From: Lonsdalea britannica
Lineage (GTDB): Bacteria; Pseudomonadota; Gammaproteobacteria; Enterobacterales; Enterobacteriaceae
Direction: 5' to 3'
DNA length: 64,000 bases
NCBI RefSeq assembly: GCF_002111595.1
Contig: NZ_LUTN01000004.1
Span: 186,001 to 250,000, forward strand
Part shown: positions 10,148 to 20,965 of the stretch, in pieces
Layout: every line of letters begins with the position of its first letter
Position numbering within the stretch: the first letter of the stretch is position 1
Translations under genes and position numbers: made by a program
The notes under the pieces: generated by a model
What the model was told of the DNA's origin: nothing
Seen by the model: only the letters and a program-made list of their open reading frames with translations
Databases searched by the model: none

Positions 10148-11353
10148 ATGAAATTCCGTTTACGACCCGCCCGCTTAATTTTAATTATACTGCTCGCTAT
10201 CCTTCTTGCCCTGCTCTCACTGTTTTTGCTACGTCCAGAAAGCAAAGTTAACTATATCACTACCCCTGTCGCCATTCGGGATCTGGAAAAAACCGTGTTG
10301 GCCGACGGCACAATTGAAGCGCAAAAGCTGGTTAGCGTCGGTGCTCAGGCATCAGGACAAATCAAAGCATTGCCGATTTCATTAGGCGATAAAGTCCAAA
10401 AAGGACAGCTACTGGCCGAAATCGACGACCTGACCCAGCAGAACGAGTTCAAGGACAGTCAGGCGGCGCTGAAAAACGTGCAGGCCCAGCGGACCGCTAA
10501 ACTGGCGGCGCTAAGAAATAATCAGCTGAGCTGGCAGCGCCAGGAAATGCTGATGCGAAAAGGCGTCGGCGCGCAGGCAGACTATGACAGCGCCCGTGCG
10601 ACGCTTGATGCCACTCAGGCCGAAATCACCGCATTGGACGCCCAAATCATTCAGGCGCAGATCGCCGTCAATACCGCGCAGGTCAACTTGGCCTACACCA
10701 AAATCACGTCGCCGATGGACGGCACCGTCGTCGCCATCCCGGTCGAAGCTGGGCAGACGGTCAACGCCGCGCAAAGTACGCCGACCATCGCCAAAGTCGC
10801 CAACCTGAAGACCATGACCATCCAAGCGCAGATCTCCGAAGCGGACGTAATTAAGGTCAAACCAGGCATGTCGGTGTGGTTCACGATCCTCGGCGATCCG
10901 GATAAGCGCTATCAGGCCACGCTGCGCGCTATCGAACCGGCGCCGGAATCGCTGAGTTCCGATACCTCAACCTCAAGCAGCAGCAGTTCCAGCAGCAGTA
11001 GTAGCAGCTCGTCGTCTTCCAGCACGGCGGTCTACTACAATGGCCTGTTCGATGTCGACAACCCCGAAGAAACCCTGCGCATCTCCATGACGGCACAGGT
11101 TTACATCCTGCTGGATACCGTCAAGAACGCGCTGGTTGTGCCGATGACGGCGCTGCATAACGAGGCAGGAAAAACGCAGGTGCAGGTCGTGGACGACAAA
11201 GGGGATATCCATGCCCGGCCGGTTACCACCGGCATCAGCGATAATGTCTTCGTCCAGCTCACTTCCGGCGTCATCGCCGGCGAAAAGGTCATCGTCAGCC
11301 AACAAGCCGGCACGACCGGCGGTCGGTCGGGCAGGCCGCCGATGGGGTTCTAA
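10148..11353 (+). CDS. macA: Macrolide/peptide efflux periplasmic adaptor MacA, with polyserine insert
   Basis: MacA bridges the inner-membrane ATPase MacB and outer-membrane TolC in a tripartite efflux pump. The product has an N-terminal membrane anchor (about residues 8-30), a barrel-sandwich/lipoyl half (SVGAQASGQIKALPISLGDKV), a coiled-coil hairpin, the second lipoyl half (TKITSPMDGTVVAIPVEAGQTV) and a beta-barrel. An unbroken run of 17 serines, written with mixed codons, lies at 10973-11023. ATG 10148 is preferred to 10106 because it opens directly onto the basic-hydrophobic anchor MKFRLRPARL. macB follows after 3 bp. Confidence 0.92.
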   Translation: MKFRLRPARLILIILLAILLALLSLFLLRPESKVNYITTPVAIRDLEKTVLADGTIEAQKLVSVGAQASGQIKALPISLGDKVQKGQLLAEIDDLTQQNEFKDSQAALKNVQAQRTAKLAALRNNQLSWQRQEMLMRKGVGAQADYDSARATLDATQAEITALDAQIIQAQIAVNTAQVNLAYTKITSPMDGTVVAIPVEAGQTVNAAQSTPTIAKVANLKTMTIQAQISEADVIKVKPGMSVWFTILGDPDKRYQATLRAIEPAPESLSSDTSTSSSSSSSSSSSSSSSSSTAVYYNGLFDVDNPEETLRISMTAQVYILLDTVKNALVVPMTALHNEAGKTQVQVVDDKGDIHARPVTTGISDNVFVQLTSGVIAGEKVIVSQQAGTTGGRSGRPPMGF

Positions 11354-11356
11354 ACC

Positions 11357-13329
11357 ATGACAACGCCTTTATTACAGCTCAGCCACGTTTTTCGCCGTTT
11401 TGCTAACGGCGAAAAGACGGTCGACGTCCTGAAAGACATCAATCTCACGATCCAATCAGGTGAAATGGTCGCTATCGTCGGGGCCTCCGGGTCGGGAAAG
11501 TCTACCCTGATGAACATTCTTGGCTGTCTGGACAAGCCCAGTCAGGGCGACTATCTGGTGGCAGGAACCTCCACGCTGACGTTGGATAACGACAGTCTGG
11601 CCGCGCTGCGGCGAGAACACTTCGGCTTCATTTTCCAGCGTTATCATCTGCTGAGCGACCTGACGGTACAGGACAACGTGGAGATCCCAGCCGTCTATGC
11701 TGGTAAAGCGCGTAATGAACGCCAGCAACGCTCGCTCGCGCTGCTGACGCGTCTGGGGCTGGAAGAGCGTCTGAACTACTCGCCTAACCAGCTTTCCGGC
11801 GGTCAGCAGCAACGCGTCAGTATCGCCCGCGCCTGATGAACGGCGGGAACGTCATTCTGGCCGACGAGCCGACCGGCGCGCTGGATAGCACCAGCGGCAA
11901 CGAAGTACTGACGATTCTGAAAGAGCTGCACCGTCAGGGGCAGACGATTATCATCGTCACACACGATATGCAGGTGGCGCAGCAGGCAGAACGCATTATT
12001 GAAATTCATGACGGTGAAATCATCGGCGACCGTCAATGCTCTCCCTCAAACGCTTCCGCCGTCCCCATTCCTGAACAGGCAACAGTCGCCGCCTACACCC
12101 CCTCGCCAGCCAGCCCTTCGTTCTCCCAGTGGTACGGACGCTTTACCGATGCGTTCAAAATGGCGCTGCGCGCGATGAGCGCCCAACGAATGCGTACCTT
12201 CCTGACGATGTTGGGCATCATCATCGGCATCGCCTCCGTCGTATCGGTCGTCGCCCTGGGGAAAGGCTCCCAGCAGCAGGTTTTGGACAGCATCAATGAG
12301 ATGGGCACCAGCACGCTGGAGATTTTTCCCGGCAAAGACTTTGGCGATATGCGGTCCGGTGCGATCCAAACGCTGAGGGCCAGCGACATTAAACCGCTGT
12401 CGGCACAGCCCTACGTCCACAGCATTACCCCCTTGCTTTCCTCCAGCGTGACGCTGCGTTACCGCAATGTTTCGCTGACCACCACCGTGAACGGCGTCGG
12501 CGAACAGTTTTTTACCGTTCGCGGCTACACCCTGTCGGAGGGCGTATCATTTCCCTCCCACAGTATCGACACGCTGGCACAAGAAGTGGTGATCGATCAG
12601 AACACGCGGGATAAGCTGTTTTCGCATGGCGAAGATCCCCTGGGGCAGGTCATTCTGCTCGGCACGCTGCCGTGCCGAATTATTGGCGTGGCCACACGTC
12701 AGCAAAACGGGTTCGGGAGCGATGAAAGCCTGAATGTCTGGGTTCCTTACACCACCGCCATGTGGCGACTGGTGGGACAGTCCTATCTGCGAAGCATCAC
12801 CGTCCGCGTCAAAGACAATGTCGATCTCAGCGTCGCCGAGCAAGGCATTACCCAGGAGCTGACGCGCCACCATGGCAATAAAGACTTCTTCGTAATGAAC
12901 ACCGACAGTATTCGGCAGGCTATTCAGAAAACCGGCGCCACGCTGACGCTGCTGGTATCGCTGATTGCGGTGATTTCACTGATTGTCGGCGGTATTGGCG
13001 TGATGAATATCATGTTGGTGTCGGTGACCGAGCGCACCCGGGAGATTGGCGTGCGCATGGCGGTAGGCGCGCGCACCAGCGATATTATGCAGCAATTCCT
13101 GATCGAAGCGGTGCTGGTGTGCCTGTGCGGCGGGCTGTTGGGCGTCGTGGTTTCGCTGCTTTGCGGCGGACTATTCGGCCTGCTGGTCAGCAGCTTTTCC
13201 CTCGTGTATTCGCCCGCGTCTATCGTCGCCGCGTTCGTCTGTTCCAGCCTGATCGGCGTGATTTTCGGCTTTTTCCCCGCCCGACGCGCCGCCAACATGC
13301 AGCCTATTTACGCGCTGGAAAGGGAATAG
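11357..13329 (+). pseudogene. macB: MacB efflux ABC transporter, reading frame broken near 11833
   Basis: MacB is an inner-membrane ABC transporter that works with MacA and TolC. The first frame (11357-11836) has Walker [10 protein letters not shown] and signature [14 protein letters not shown], then stops. The remainder, in another frame from 11836, resumes at once with [18 protein letters not shown] (Walker B), the large periplasmic domain and the FtsX-like membrane segments ending near YALERE. Restoring one C near 11833 (GCC CTG ATG) rejoins the family sequence into about 657 residues, close to the usual 648. The break creates a TGATG stop/restart overlap. It is either a true mutation or a sequencing error. 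Confidence 0.9.
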
Positions 13330-13352
13330 CCGAGAGAGAAAAGAGGCGGCGG

Positions 13353-14240
13353 TTAGTCGAAGACGCCGGTCGAGAGATAGCGGTCGCCGCGATCGCACAC
13401 AATCGCGACGATATGACTTCCCGGCTCGGCAGCGGCGATCTTCAAAGCGCCAGCCACCGCGCCGCCGGAACTCACGCCGCACAAAAGACCTTCCTGTTGC
13501 GCCAGCAGGCGGGTCGTGGCCTCGGCCTCTTGCTGAGAAACGTCCAGAACGCGGTCAACCAGTTCAGGCGCATAAATTCCCGGCATATAGTCAGGCGACC
13601 AACGACGGATCCCCGGGATCTGACTGCCTGCCTGCGGTTGCAGGCCGACGGTGCAAATCGCGTCACGCTGACTTTTCAGATATCGGCTGACGCCGGTGAT
13701 CGTCCCCGTGGTGCCCATACAAGAAACGAAGTGGGTCAGACGACCTTCAGTTTGACGCCAGATTTCAGGACCGGTGCTAGCGAAATGGGCTTGCGCATTG
13801 TCCGGATTATTGAACTGGTCGAGCACATAGCCTTCACCCGCCTCCGCCATCCGGCGCGCCCTGTCGCGTGCGCCTTCCATTCCCTCTTGCTGGCTCACCA
13901 GCAACAGTTCGGCGCCGTAAGCGCGCATGGCGGCCTGACGCTCCAGACTCATGTTTTCCGGCATCAGCAACCGCAAGCGGTATCCCTTCAACGCCGCCAC
14001 CATCGCCAACGCGATGCCGGTATTACCGCTGGTCGCTTCAATCAACGTGTCGCCGGGGGTAATTGTCCCTCGCCGCTCAGCCTGACTGATCATGCTGTAA
14101 GCCGCGCGATCCTTGATCGACCCCGCCGGGTTCTGCCCTTCCAGCTTGACCCAGATTTCGCTCTCCGTGTGGCGAGCCAATCGCTGTAATTTTACCAGCG
14201 GCGTATTGCCGATGCAGTGTTCAAGCGCGTCTGTCTTCAC
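13353..14240 (-). CDS. cysM: Cysteine synthase B
   Basis: CysM makes cysteine from O-acetylserine and can use thiosulfate. The 295-residue protein begins MKTDALEHCIGNTPLVKLQR, carries the PLP lysine K43 (NPAGSIKDRAAYS), the TSGNTG loop at about 70-75, and the MGTTGTITGVSRYL phosphate loop. It converges on macB with only 23 bp between stops. It is a second cysteine synthase in the window besides cysK, but the cysPUWA genes usually linked to cysM are not here. Confidence 0.96.
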   Translation of the reverse strand: MKTDALEHCIGNTPLVKLQRLARHTESEIWVKLEGQNPAGSIKDRAAYSMISQAERRGTITPGDTLIEATSGNTGIALAMVAALKGYRLRLLMPENMSLERQAAMRAYGAELLLVSQQEGMEGARDRARRMAEAGEGYVLDQFNNPDNAQAHFASTGPEIWRQTEGRLTHFVSCMGTTGTITGVSRYLKSQRDAICTVGLQPQAGSQIPGIRRWSPDYMPGIYAPELVDRVLDVSQQEAEATTRLLAQQEGLLCGVSSGGAVAGALKIAAAEPGSHIVAIVCDRGDRYLSTGVFD

Positions 14241-14285
14241 GTCCTCTGCCTACCTTTCGTTATCGGGATCGCCTCGCGTCAGCCG

Positions 14286-15185
14286 TTACAATGCCTGCAA
14301 CCACGTCAGCGACGGAGCGAAATAGTAGCTCCCGGTTACGGCACGGGTAAAGCGCAACATCTCGTCTCGCTTGCCGTCTCTATCGCCGAACATGCTCAGC
14401 AGTTGCTGTTCGATATTGTGCAGGCGAGAGCAGTAGGCCATGAAATAGAGTCCTTTTTTACCGCTCGCGGTGCCGTAAGGCAGGCTCTGGCGCAGAATTT
14501 TCAGCCCTTTGCCGTCCTCTTTAAGATCGACACGGCTGAGGTGAGACGTTTCCGGACGCTGATCGGACGGCAGCTCTTCGTTCTCCTGCTTAGTACGACC
14601 GATCATCTGTTCCTGTTTTTCCGTACTCATCCGCTGCAGCTGCCGCAGGTTATGCTCCCAGCGCTGTACGAAGACGTAGCTGCCGCCCGCGCCCGGCTGC
14701 CCATCGGGAATGATGGCGACGCTATGGCGATCTTCGCCCTGCGGATTTTCGGTACCGTCGACGAAGCCGCTCAGGTCCCGGTCTTCCACCCAGCGGAAAC
14801 CGTGAGTTTCCTCTTCGACGTGAATGGCGCTGCCGAACGCGACCAGCGCCGCCTGAGCCAGGCTGAAGTTCACGTCATGACGCAGTGACTGAATATGGAT
14901 CAACATGTCTCTCTGCGTGGCTGGCGCGAGTCCTTTCCCCAGCGGCGTAAACGGCTTAAGTTCAGCGGCGCTGTTCTCGCTATCCAACTCACGCCACACA
15001 TCGTGACCAAAGGCGAGCGTCGCCCCCAGACCGGCATCAGGAAACTGCTGCTGTAACTCATTCAGAGACTGACAAAATTTCTTGCATCCCTGCCGGATGG
15101 CATCAAATTCTCCCTGAACTCTGGCTTCCATATAAATGGCAAAACGGCAATGCTCCAGCAAAATACCGCTTTGAATTGGTGTCAT
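14286..15185 (-). CDS. yfeX: Dye-decolourising peroxidase YfeX
   Basis: YfeX is a cytoplasmic DyP-type haem peroxidase. The sequence matches E. coli YfeX over its length, with the GFVDGTENP motif carrying the distal aspartate and the [16 protein letters not shown] block carrying the proximal haem histidine. The start at MTPIQSGIL (15185) fits the family; an upstream in-frame ATG at 15194 would add three residues. It precedes cysM in the same direction with 45 bp between them. Confidence 0.94.
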   Translation of the reverse strand: MTPIQSGILLEHCRFAIYMEARVQGEFDAIRQGCKKFCQSLNELQQQFPDAGLGATLAFGHDVWRELDSENSAAELKPFTPLGKGLAPATQRDMLIHIQSLRHDVNFSLAQAALVAFGSAIHVEEETHGFRWVEDRDLSGFVDGTENPQGEDRHSVAIIPDGQPGAGGSYVFVQRWEHNLRQLQRMSTEKQEQMIGRTKQENEELPSDQRPETSHLSRVDLKEDGKGLKILRQSLPYGTASGKKGLYFMAYCSRLHNIEQQLLSMFGDRDGKRDEMLRFTRAVTGSYYFAPSLTWLQAL

Positions 15186-15410
15186 CACTCTCATTCCTCT
15201 TATTATTCAGTATGTTGTATCGTCATTATTGCCCTGAAGATACCCAGCGCGCTTATGATACCGGATGCAATACTGATTTTGCTTTGCTTCAACGCAAAAT
15301 GTTTACGAGACCACACGGCTGCGGGGAGATAACGAGGAGAGTGAGTGTGTGGGAAACCCCACGGAAAAAGCGGAAAAGCATGGGCGGAGCCGCCCATGCT
15401 GAGGCGTGAA

Positions 15411-16001
15411 TCAGCGACGCGGCTGAGCGTGCCAGATGATTTTGCTGACCTTCCAGCTTTGCAGAATATCGTCCGGCGGCATCAGTCCATCCGGACCACT
15501 CCAGCGACCGGTAAACAGATAGCTCACGTGCTGGCTCTGCGGCGCGACACATTCTACGTCGCGCGCGCTGTCGCCCTGACCCAGTTGGCAAGCCTCGAAC
15601 GCCTTGCTGTAGAGCGAACTGAATTCATCGCCGATCTTGACGCCCCAGGCGCTGGCGGCCGATGCGTCCATCACATCCACCTGACTGACGTGACTCTTCG
15701 GCTCACCGTTGATCGTCACTTTGACCTGATCGTCTTTCAGCGCTTCATAGAACGCCACCAGCTTACCGTTATGCGTCGCCATACCGCCGCGCAGCCGGTA
15801 ATTTCCGTCCAATGCTCGATCGAGCGCCGCTTCAGACATCGGCGTCCCCGCGGTAATACCGCCGACGCCCGTATCAGAGACCGTTAAAGAAGACCCGAAC
15901 CAGTTCATTGGCGACAGGCTGGACCAGGATAAATGGGAAAGCGTGCCGCAGCCGGTCAGCAGCAGCGGAAGAGCCAAATATAGCGGGCGAACAGTGATCA
16001 C
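15411..16001 (-). CDS. yfeY: Sigma-E-regulated lipoprotein YfeY
   Basis: A predicted outer-membrane lipoprotein of about 196 residues, similar to E. coli YfeY, a known RpoE-regulon member of unclear function. The signal peptide ends at the lipobox LLTGC. A GTG start at 16001 is proposed because an AAGGAG ribosome site lies six bases upstream and it gives a compact signal peptide; an ATG at 16028 would put an unusual acidic extension before it. A candidate sigma-E promoter lies upstream. Confidence 0.88.
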   Translation of the reverse strand: MITVRPLYLALPLLLTGCGTLSHLSWSSLSPMNWFGSSLTVSDTGVGGITAGTPMSEAALDRALDGNYRLRGGMATHNGKLVAFYEALKDDQVKVTINGEPKSHVSQVDVMDASAASAWGVKIGDEFSSLYSKAFEACQLGQGDSARDVECVAPQSQHVSYLFTGRWSGPDGLMPPDDILQSWKVSKIIWHAQPRR

Positions 16002-16049
16002 AACCAACTCCTTAACAAAAAACGGCACCTGCCTGCATGCAGATGGCTA

Positions 16050-16077
16050 TTGGAGTCTTCTGCGCGCAGAAAGTGCC
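16050..16077 (-). promoter_or_regulatory. Candidate sigma-E promoter of yfeY
   Basis: On the yfeY strand, GGCACTT (16071-16077) is followed after 16 bases by TCCAA (16050-16054), close to the sigma-E pattern GGAACTT-N16-TCnAA. It sits about 50 bp before the GTG start. The known RpoE control of E. coli yfeY supports the call. Confidence 0.55.
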
Positions 16078-16126
16078 GTAAAAATCGTTGGGGGATAACA
16101 TGCCGCGCTGGCATATCATCCCGCGC

Positions 16127-16552
16127 TTAATACTCCTGATCTTCTATCAGGCGTTTACCGAGCGTGATGCAGTCTGCGGTTTGATAATCGAGTTTCTCGT
16201 ACATGCCGATGACCGCGTCATTATCTTCGCGCACCATCAGATTGATTTTCGGGCAACCGCGCGCAATCAGCTTCTTTTCCAGTCGGCTCACCAAGGCATT
16301 GGCGATGCCGCGCCCGCGAAAGTCCGGATGCACGCCTAAGTAGTAGGCTGAACCGCGATGACCGTCATAGCCGCCCATCACTGAGCCGACAATTTCTCCG
16401 CCGACTTCCGCCACCAGGAACAGATCGGGGTCGTGATTCATCTTACGTTCGATATCCATTTCCGGATCATTCCACGGACGAAGGAGATCACAGCGGTCCC
16501 AAAGAGTGATCACTTCTTCAAAGTCATCTTGCTTGAATATGCGGATGTCCAT
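16127..16552 (-). CDS. ypeA: GNAT acetyltransferase YpeA
   Basis: A 141-residue cytoplasmic GCN5-type N-acetyltransferase close to E. coli YpeA. The acetyl-CoA binding pattern is clear in [20 protein letters not shown] (about residues 73-92), and the family ending [16 protein letters not shown] is kept. The substrate is not known. It lies between yfeY and hemF as in related genomes, but the amiA gene found near hemF in E. coli is absent. Confidence 0.92.
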   Translation of the reverse strand: MDIRIFKQDDFEEVITLWDRCDLLRPWNDPEMDIERKMNHDPDLFLVAEVGGEIVGSVMGGYDGHRGSAYYLGVHPDFRGRGIANALVSRLEKKLIARGCPKINLMVREDNDAVIGMYEKLDYQTADCITLGKRLIEDQEY

Positions 16553-16628
16553 CGCTAACGACCCATTATTGGTAAGTAAATGAGGTAAGTTCTGATTATC
16601 GCGTGATTCACGTCAGACGCAACCGTAA

Positions 16629-17655
<1,027 letters not shown>

Positions 17656-17656
<1 letters not shown>

Positions 17657-18108
17657 TGGCTGTTATCTGGGTCGATGCCGACGCATGCCCCGTCGTTATC
17701 AAGGAAGTCCTGTATCGTGCGGCAGAGCGCACGGCGACCACCGTCACCTTCGTCGCGAATCAACCGCTGAAAGTGCCGGCGTCCCCCTATCTGCGCACGC
17801 TACGCGTCGCGGCAGGATTCGACGTTGCGGACAACGAAATCGTCCGCCGTGTGACGCCCGGCGATTTGGTGATCACCAGCGATATCCCACTGGCGTCCGA
17901 AGTGCTGGAAAAACAGGGCGAGGCGCTGAACCCACGCGGAGAGCGATACACGCCAGACACCATCCGTGAACGGCTGACCCTGCGCGACTTTATGGATACC
18001 TTGCGTTCCAGCGGCATCCAGACCGGCGGACCCAACGCGCTGAGCCAGCGCGACCGCCAGCAGTTCGCCAATCAGCTGGATCAGTGGCTGCAACGACAGT
18101 CCCGCTAA
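17656..18108 (+). CDS. YaiI/YqxD family protein (UPF0178)
   Basis: A 150-residue cytoplasmic protein of the UPF0178 family, whose function is unknown. The family signature [20 protein letters not shown] lies at the N-terminus and the [16 protein letters not shown] segment near the end. The ATG overlaps the hemF stop by one base (TGATG), implying translational coupling with hemF. Confidence 0.92.
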
Positions 18109-18280
18109 CTTCTGCGTCGTCCCGATCGCATCCACGCGGTCGGGTCATTCTATTACCCTATTATCTTCCTCCATCACAGTAATCAGAAAAAGCGCATGTC
18201 ATTCTGTCCGGTACTGATGCAGGGTATGTCATCACCACCCTGAGTTTTCGTCGATCCGTTTCTTATCCCAGGAGTCATGC

Positions 18281-19231
18281 ATGAACCAACTCGATGCCCT
18301 TAAGCAGTTCACCGTCGTGGTAGCTGACAGCGGCGATATCGACTCAATCCGGCATTTCGCGCCGCAGGATGCCACCACCAATCCTTCGCTGATCCTGAAA
18401 GCCGCCAGCCTGCCCTCTTATCAGTCGCTGTTTACCGATGCGCTGGACTACGCCCGCCAACAGGGCGGATCGCGCGAAACACAGCTGATTAACGCCAGCG
18501 ACCAACTGGCCGTCAATATTGGCGCCGAGGTGCTGAAAAGCATTCCGGGGCGGATCTCCACTGAAGTGGACGCGCGCCTGTCATTCGACCGGGGCATGTG
18601 CGTCACCAAGGCCCGCAAGTTGATCGGACTGTATGAACAGAAGGATATTCCCCGTTCACGTATTCTGATTAAGCTGGCGGCGACCTGGGAAGGGATTCAG
18701 GCCGCTGAAGCGCTGGAGAAGGAAGGGATTAACTGCAATCTGACGCTGCTGTTCTCGTTTGCGCAAGCGCGGGCCTGCGCGGAAGCGGGCGTCTATCTGA
18801 TCTCGCCGTTCGTCGGCCGAATCTACGACTGGTATCAGGCGCGGGAGCCGAACGCAGACTATTCGGCAGAACAAGATCCGGGCGTACAGTCCGTCAAACG
18901 CATCTACGACTACTACAAGCAGCACCGCTACGAGACGGTTATCATGGGCGCCAGCTTCCGCAAAATTGAACAGGTTCTGGCGCTGGCGGGGTGCGACCGG
19001 CTGACCCTATCTCCGCACTTGTTGGAGCAGTTGAAAAACAGCGACGCGCCGGTGGAACGCAAACTCAGCCCGGCGACGGAAGGCCTCTATCAGGCTTCGC
19101 CGCTCTCCGAAGCCGAATTCCGCTGGCTCCACAATCAAGATGCCATGGCGGTCGAGAAACTAGCGGAAGGGATCCGGCTGTTCGCTGCGGATCAGCAGAA
19201 GCTCGAAGACCTGCTTGCCGCACAGCTGTAA
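18281..19231 (+). CDS. talA: Transaldolase (TalA type)
   Basis: Transaldolase moves a dihydroxyacetone unit between sugar phosphates in the non-oxidative pentose phosphate pathway. The 316 residues equal the E. coli TalA length. The Schiff-base lysine is K131 in [13 protein letters not shown], and the [13 protein letters not shown] and [19 protein letters not shown] blocks are intact. The tkt gene often linked to talA is not adjacent. An AGGAG ribosome site lies before the ATG. Confidence 0.94.
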   Translation: MNQLDALKQFTVVVADSGDIDSIRHFAPQDATTNPSLILKAASLPSYQSLFTDALDYARQQGGSRETQLINASDQLAVNIGAEVLKSIPGRISTEVDARLSFDRGMCVTKARKLIGLYEQKDIPRSRILIKLAATWEGIQAAEALEKEGINCNLTLLFSFAQARACAEAGVYLISPFVGRIYDWYQAREPNADYSAEQDPGVQSVKRIYDYYKQHRYETVIMGASFRKIEQVLALAGCDRLTLSPHLLEQLKNSDAPVERKLSPATEGLYQASPLSEAEFRWLHNQDAMAVEKLAEGIRLFAADQQKLEDLLAAQL

Positions 19232-19282
19232 CAAGAAACGATATTCTGCGGGGTGAATTCAGTGCCCCGCATTAACGTCCCA

Positions 19283-19867
19283 TCATGACGACTCGCTGAA
19301 CCAGCCTTGGATCTGAGCGTACTGCAAGAGCATGATGGTCTTGCCATCTTTGATTCGCCCGTCCTTCATCATGGCGACGGCCTCGGTAAAGGGCAGTTCG
19401 ACCACTTCGATATCTTCATCATCAATCCCGCCCCCGCTGTTATCACGCAGCGACGCGTCGTACTGCGCGGCGAAGAAGTGGATGATTTCAGTCACTCCGC
19501 CCGGCGACATATAGGCTTCAAACAGTTTTTCAACATCTCTGACGACATAGCCCGTCTCTTCGATCGCTTCGTGCCGCACGCAGGCTTCAGGTGAGTGATC
19601 GTCCAGCATCCCGGCACAGGCTTCCAGCAGCATGCCGCTCTCATTGCCGTTCAGGTATGTCGGCAAACGAAACTGACGCGTCAGGACCACACTGCCCTTT
19701 TCTTGGTTGTACAACAGGATCGTTGCCCCATTACCCCGGTCATACACCTCGCGAACCTGCCGAACGGTTTCGCCATTTTTTCTTTTCAGGTCATAAACAT
19801 ACTTGTTCAATACGAACCAATGGTCGGACAGCAATTTCTGTTTGATGATGGTGATCGATGACGTCAT
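19283..19867 (-). CDS. nudK: GDP-mannose pyrophosphatase NudK
   Basis: NudK is a Nudix hydrolase that splits GDP-mannose and related sugar nucleotides. The 194-residue protein matches E. coli NudK throughout ([23 protein letters not shown]-like [17 protein letters not shown]). The Nudix box reads [20 protein letters not shown], so the first glutamate of the general motif is Ser here and the Arg before Glu is His; the catalytic EAIEE core is kept. It converges on talA. Confidence 0.9.
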   Translation of the reverse strand: MTSSITIIKQKLLSDHWFVLNKYVYDLKRKNGETVRQVREVYDRGNGATILLYNQEKGSVVLTRQFRLPTYLNGNESGMLLEACAGMLDDHSPEACVRHEAIEETGYVVRDVEKLFEAYMSPGGVTEIIHFFAAQYDASLRDNSGGGIDDEDIEVVELPFTEAVAMMKDGRIKDGKTIMLLQYAQIQGWFSESS

Positions 19868-19965
19868 GAAAGGCCCTCAGTCTTAAATTATGCCACTCTA
19901 CAGCAAGACAATCTCTCATGATCCCGGCCATTAGAACATGTTGACCCAACGACCCAGACGCAGAA

Positions 19966-20850
19966 TCATTTATCATGCGCCGAACGGTTCTTTATCACAA
20001 ACTGTCTGAAGGCAGTGGATCCCCTCCCCGCCTCACGACTTTTTAGCCAAATCATCAGCGTATCGACTTCACCAATGTCGGGGTCAATAGCATGACGACG
20101 GATATCGAAACTCTGCTCGTACTGGCTGACCACGCTTTCCGGCAGGAGCGAGATCCCCATGCCCGACGCTACACAGCCAAGAATAGTCTGAAAAGATCCG
20201 AACTCCTGCGGTCCCGGCCCTTTGATGCCCTGTTGCCTGAGCCACTGCATAAAGCGGTAGCGATAATGACAGCCCACCCCCAATGCCAGCGGCCTTTTGA
20301 TCCGCAGGTCGTTCGCCGTCACCACATCGGGGTGATCTTTGAACGTCACCAGCACCAACGTTTCTCGCCACACAGGAAGACTTTCCAGCAAATCTCGCGG
20401 GAGATGCTCATGGTCCGCGACAAACGCAATATCCAGTTTGCCATTCAGCACCTTATCAACCAGCTGACGCGTCGGGTGTGTTTCCAAACTCAGCTCCACC
20501 AGCGGTGTATCTAGACTAAACGAGGACAGCAAGGACGGTAAACGGACAGCCGCCGTGGTTTCCATGGAACCGAGGCGTAGCGGGCCGGAGGGGTTTTGAG
20601 CTTGCAAATTTCTCTCCGCCTCGTCCATTAACGCCAGGATTTTGTTGGCGTATCCCAATAAATATTCTCCTTCCGGCGTGATGTAGAGGCGATTTTTTTC
20701 GCGCCTGAACAGACAGACATTGAGGCTGGCCTCTAACCGCTTGAGCCGGGTAGTAACGTTTGACGAAACACAGTGCAACTGCTTTGACGCCTCTTTGACC
20801 GAGCCGCATTCGGCCACGGCTTTGAAAAGGCGTAATGAGTGACTATTCAT
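19966..20850 (-). CDS. LysR-family transcriptional regulator
   Basis: A 294-residue LysR-type regulator with an N-terminal helix-turn-helix (MNSHSLRLFKAVAECGSVKEASKQLHC-type opening, residues 1-60) and a C-terminal effector-binding domain. It is divergent from the MFS transporter gene with 115 bp between them, the usual geometry for a LysR regulator and its target operon. Its ligand is unknown. Confidence 0.9.
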   Translation of the reverse strand: MNSHSLRLFKAVAECGSVKEASKQLHCVSSNVTTRLKRLEASLNVCLFRREKNRLYITPEGEYLLGYANKILALMDEAERNLQAQNPSGPLRLGSMETTAAVRLPSLLSSFSLDTPLVELSLETHPTRQLVDKVLNGKLDIAFVADHEHLPRDLLESLPVWRETLVLVTFKDHPDVVTANDLRIKRPLALGVGCHYRYRFMQWLRQQGIKGPGPQEFGSFQTILGCVASGMGISLLPESVVSQYEQSFDIRRHAIDPDIGEVDTLMIWLKSREAGRGSTAFRQFVIKNRSAHDK

Positions 20851-20868
20851 CGCACACGCTCTCTTTTA

Positions 20869-20895
20869 GTGAACATTTAGCTAAATAATATTCAC
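20869..20895. promoter_or_regulatory. Palindromic operator candidate in the lysR-MFS divergent region
   Basis: An interrupted palindrome has outer arms GTGAA/TTCAC around a central TTTAGCTAAA. It sits 19 bp from the regulator start and 71 bp from the MFS start, as expected for a LysR recognition site with dyad symmetry. Confidence 0.5.
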
Positions 20896-20965
20896 TTTTA
20901 TTTATCATAATAACCGTCAGGATAGCTTCAACATCATTCCATTTATCTTCAGAAGAAAATGAACA

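Noticed and set aside
13119-14189. 356-codon frame antisense to cysM and overlapping macB
   Set aside because: Arg/His-rich shadow; both overlapped genes are well supported.
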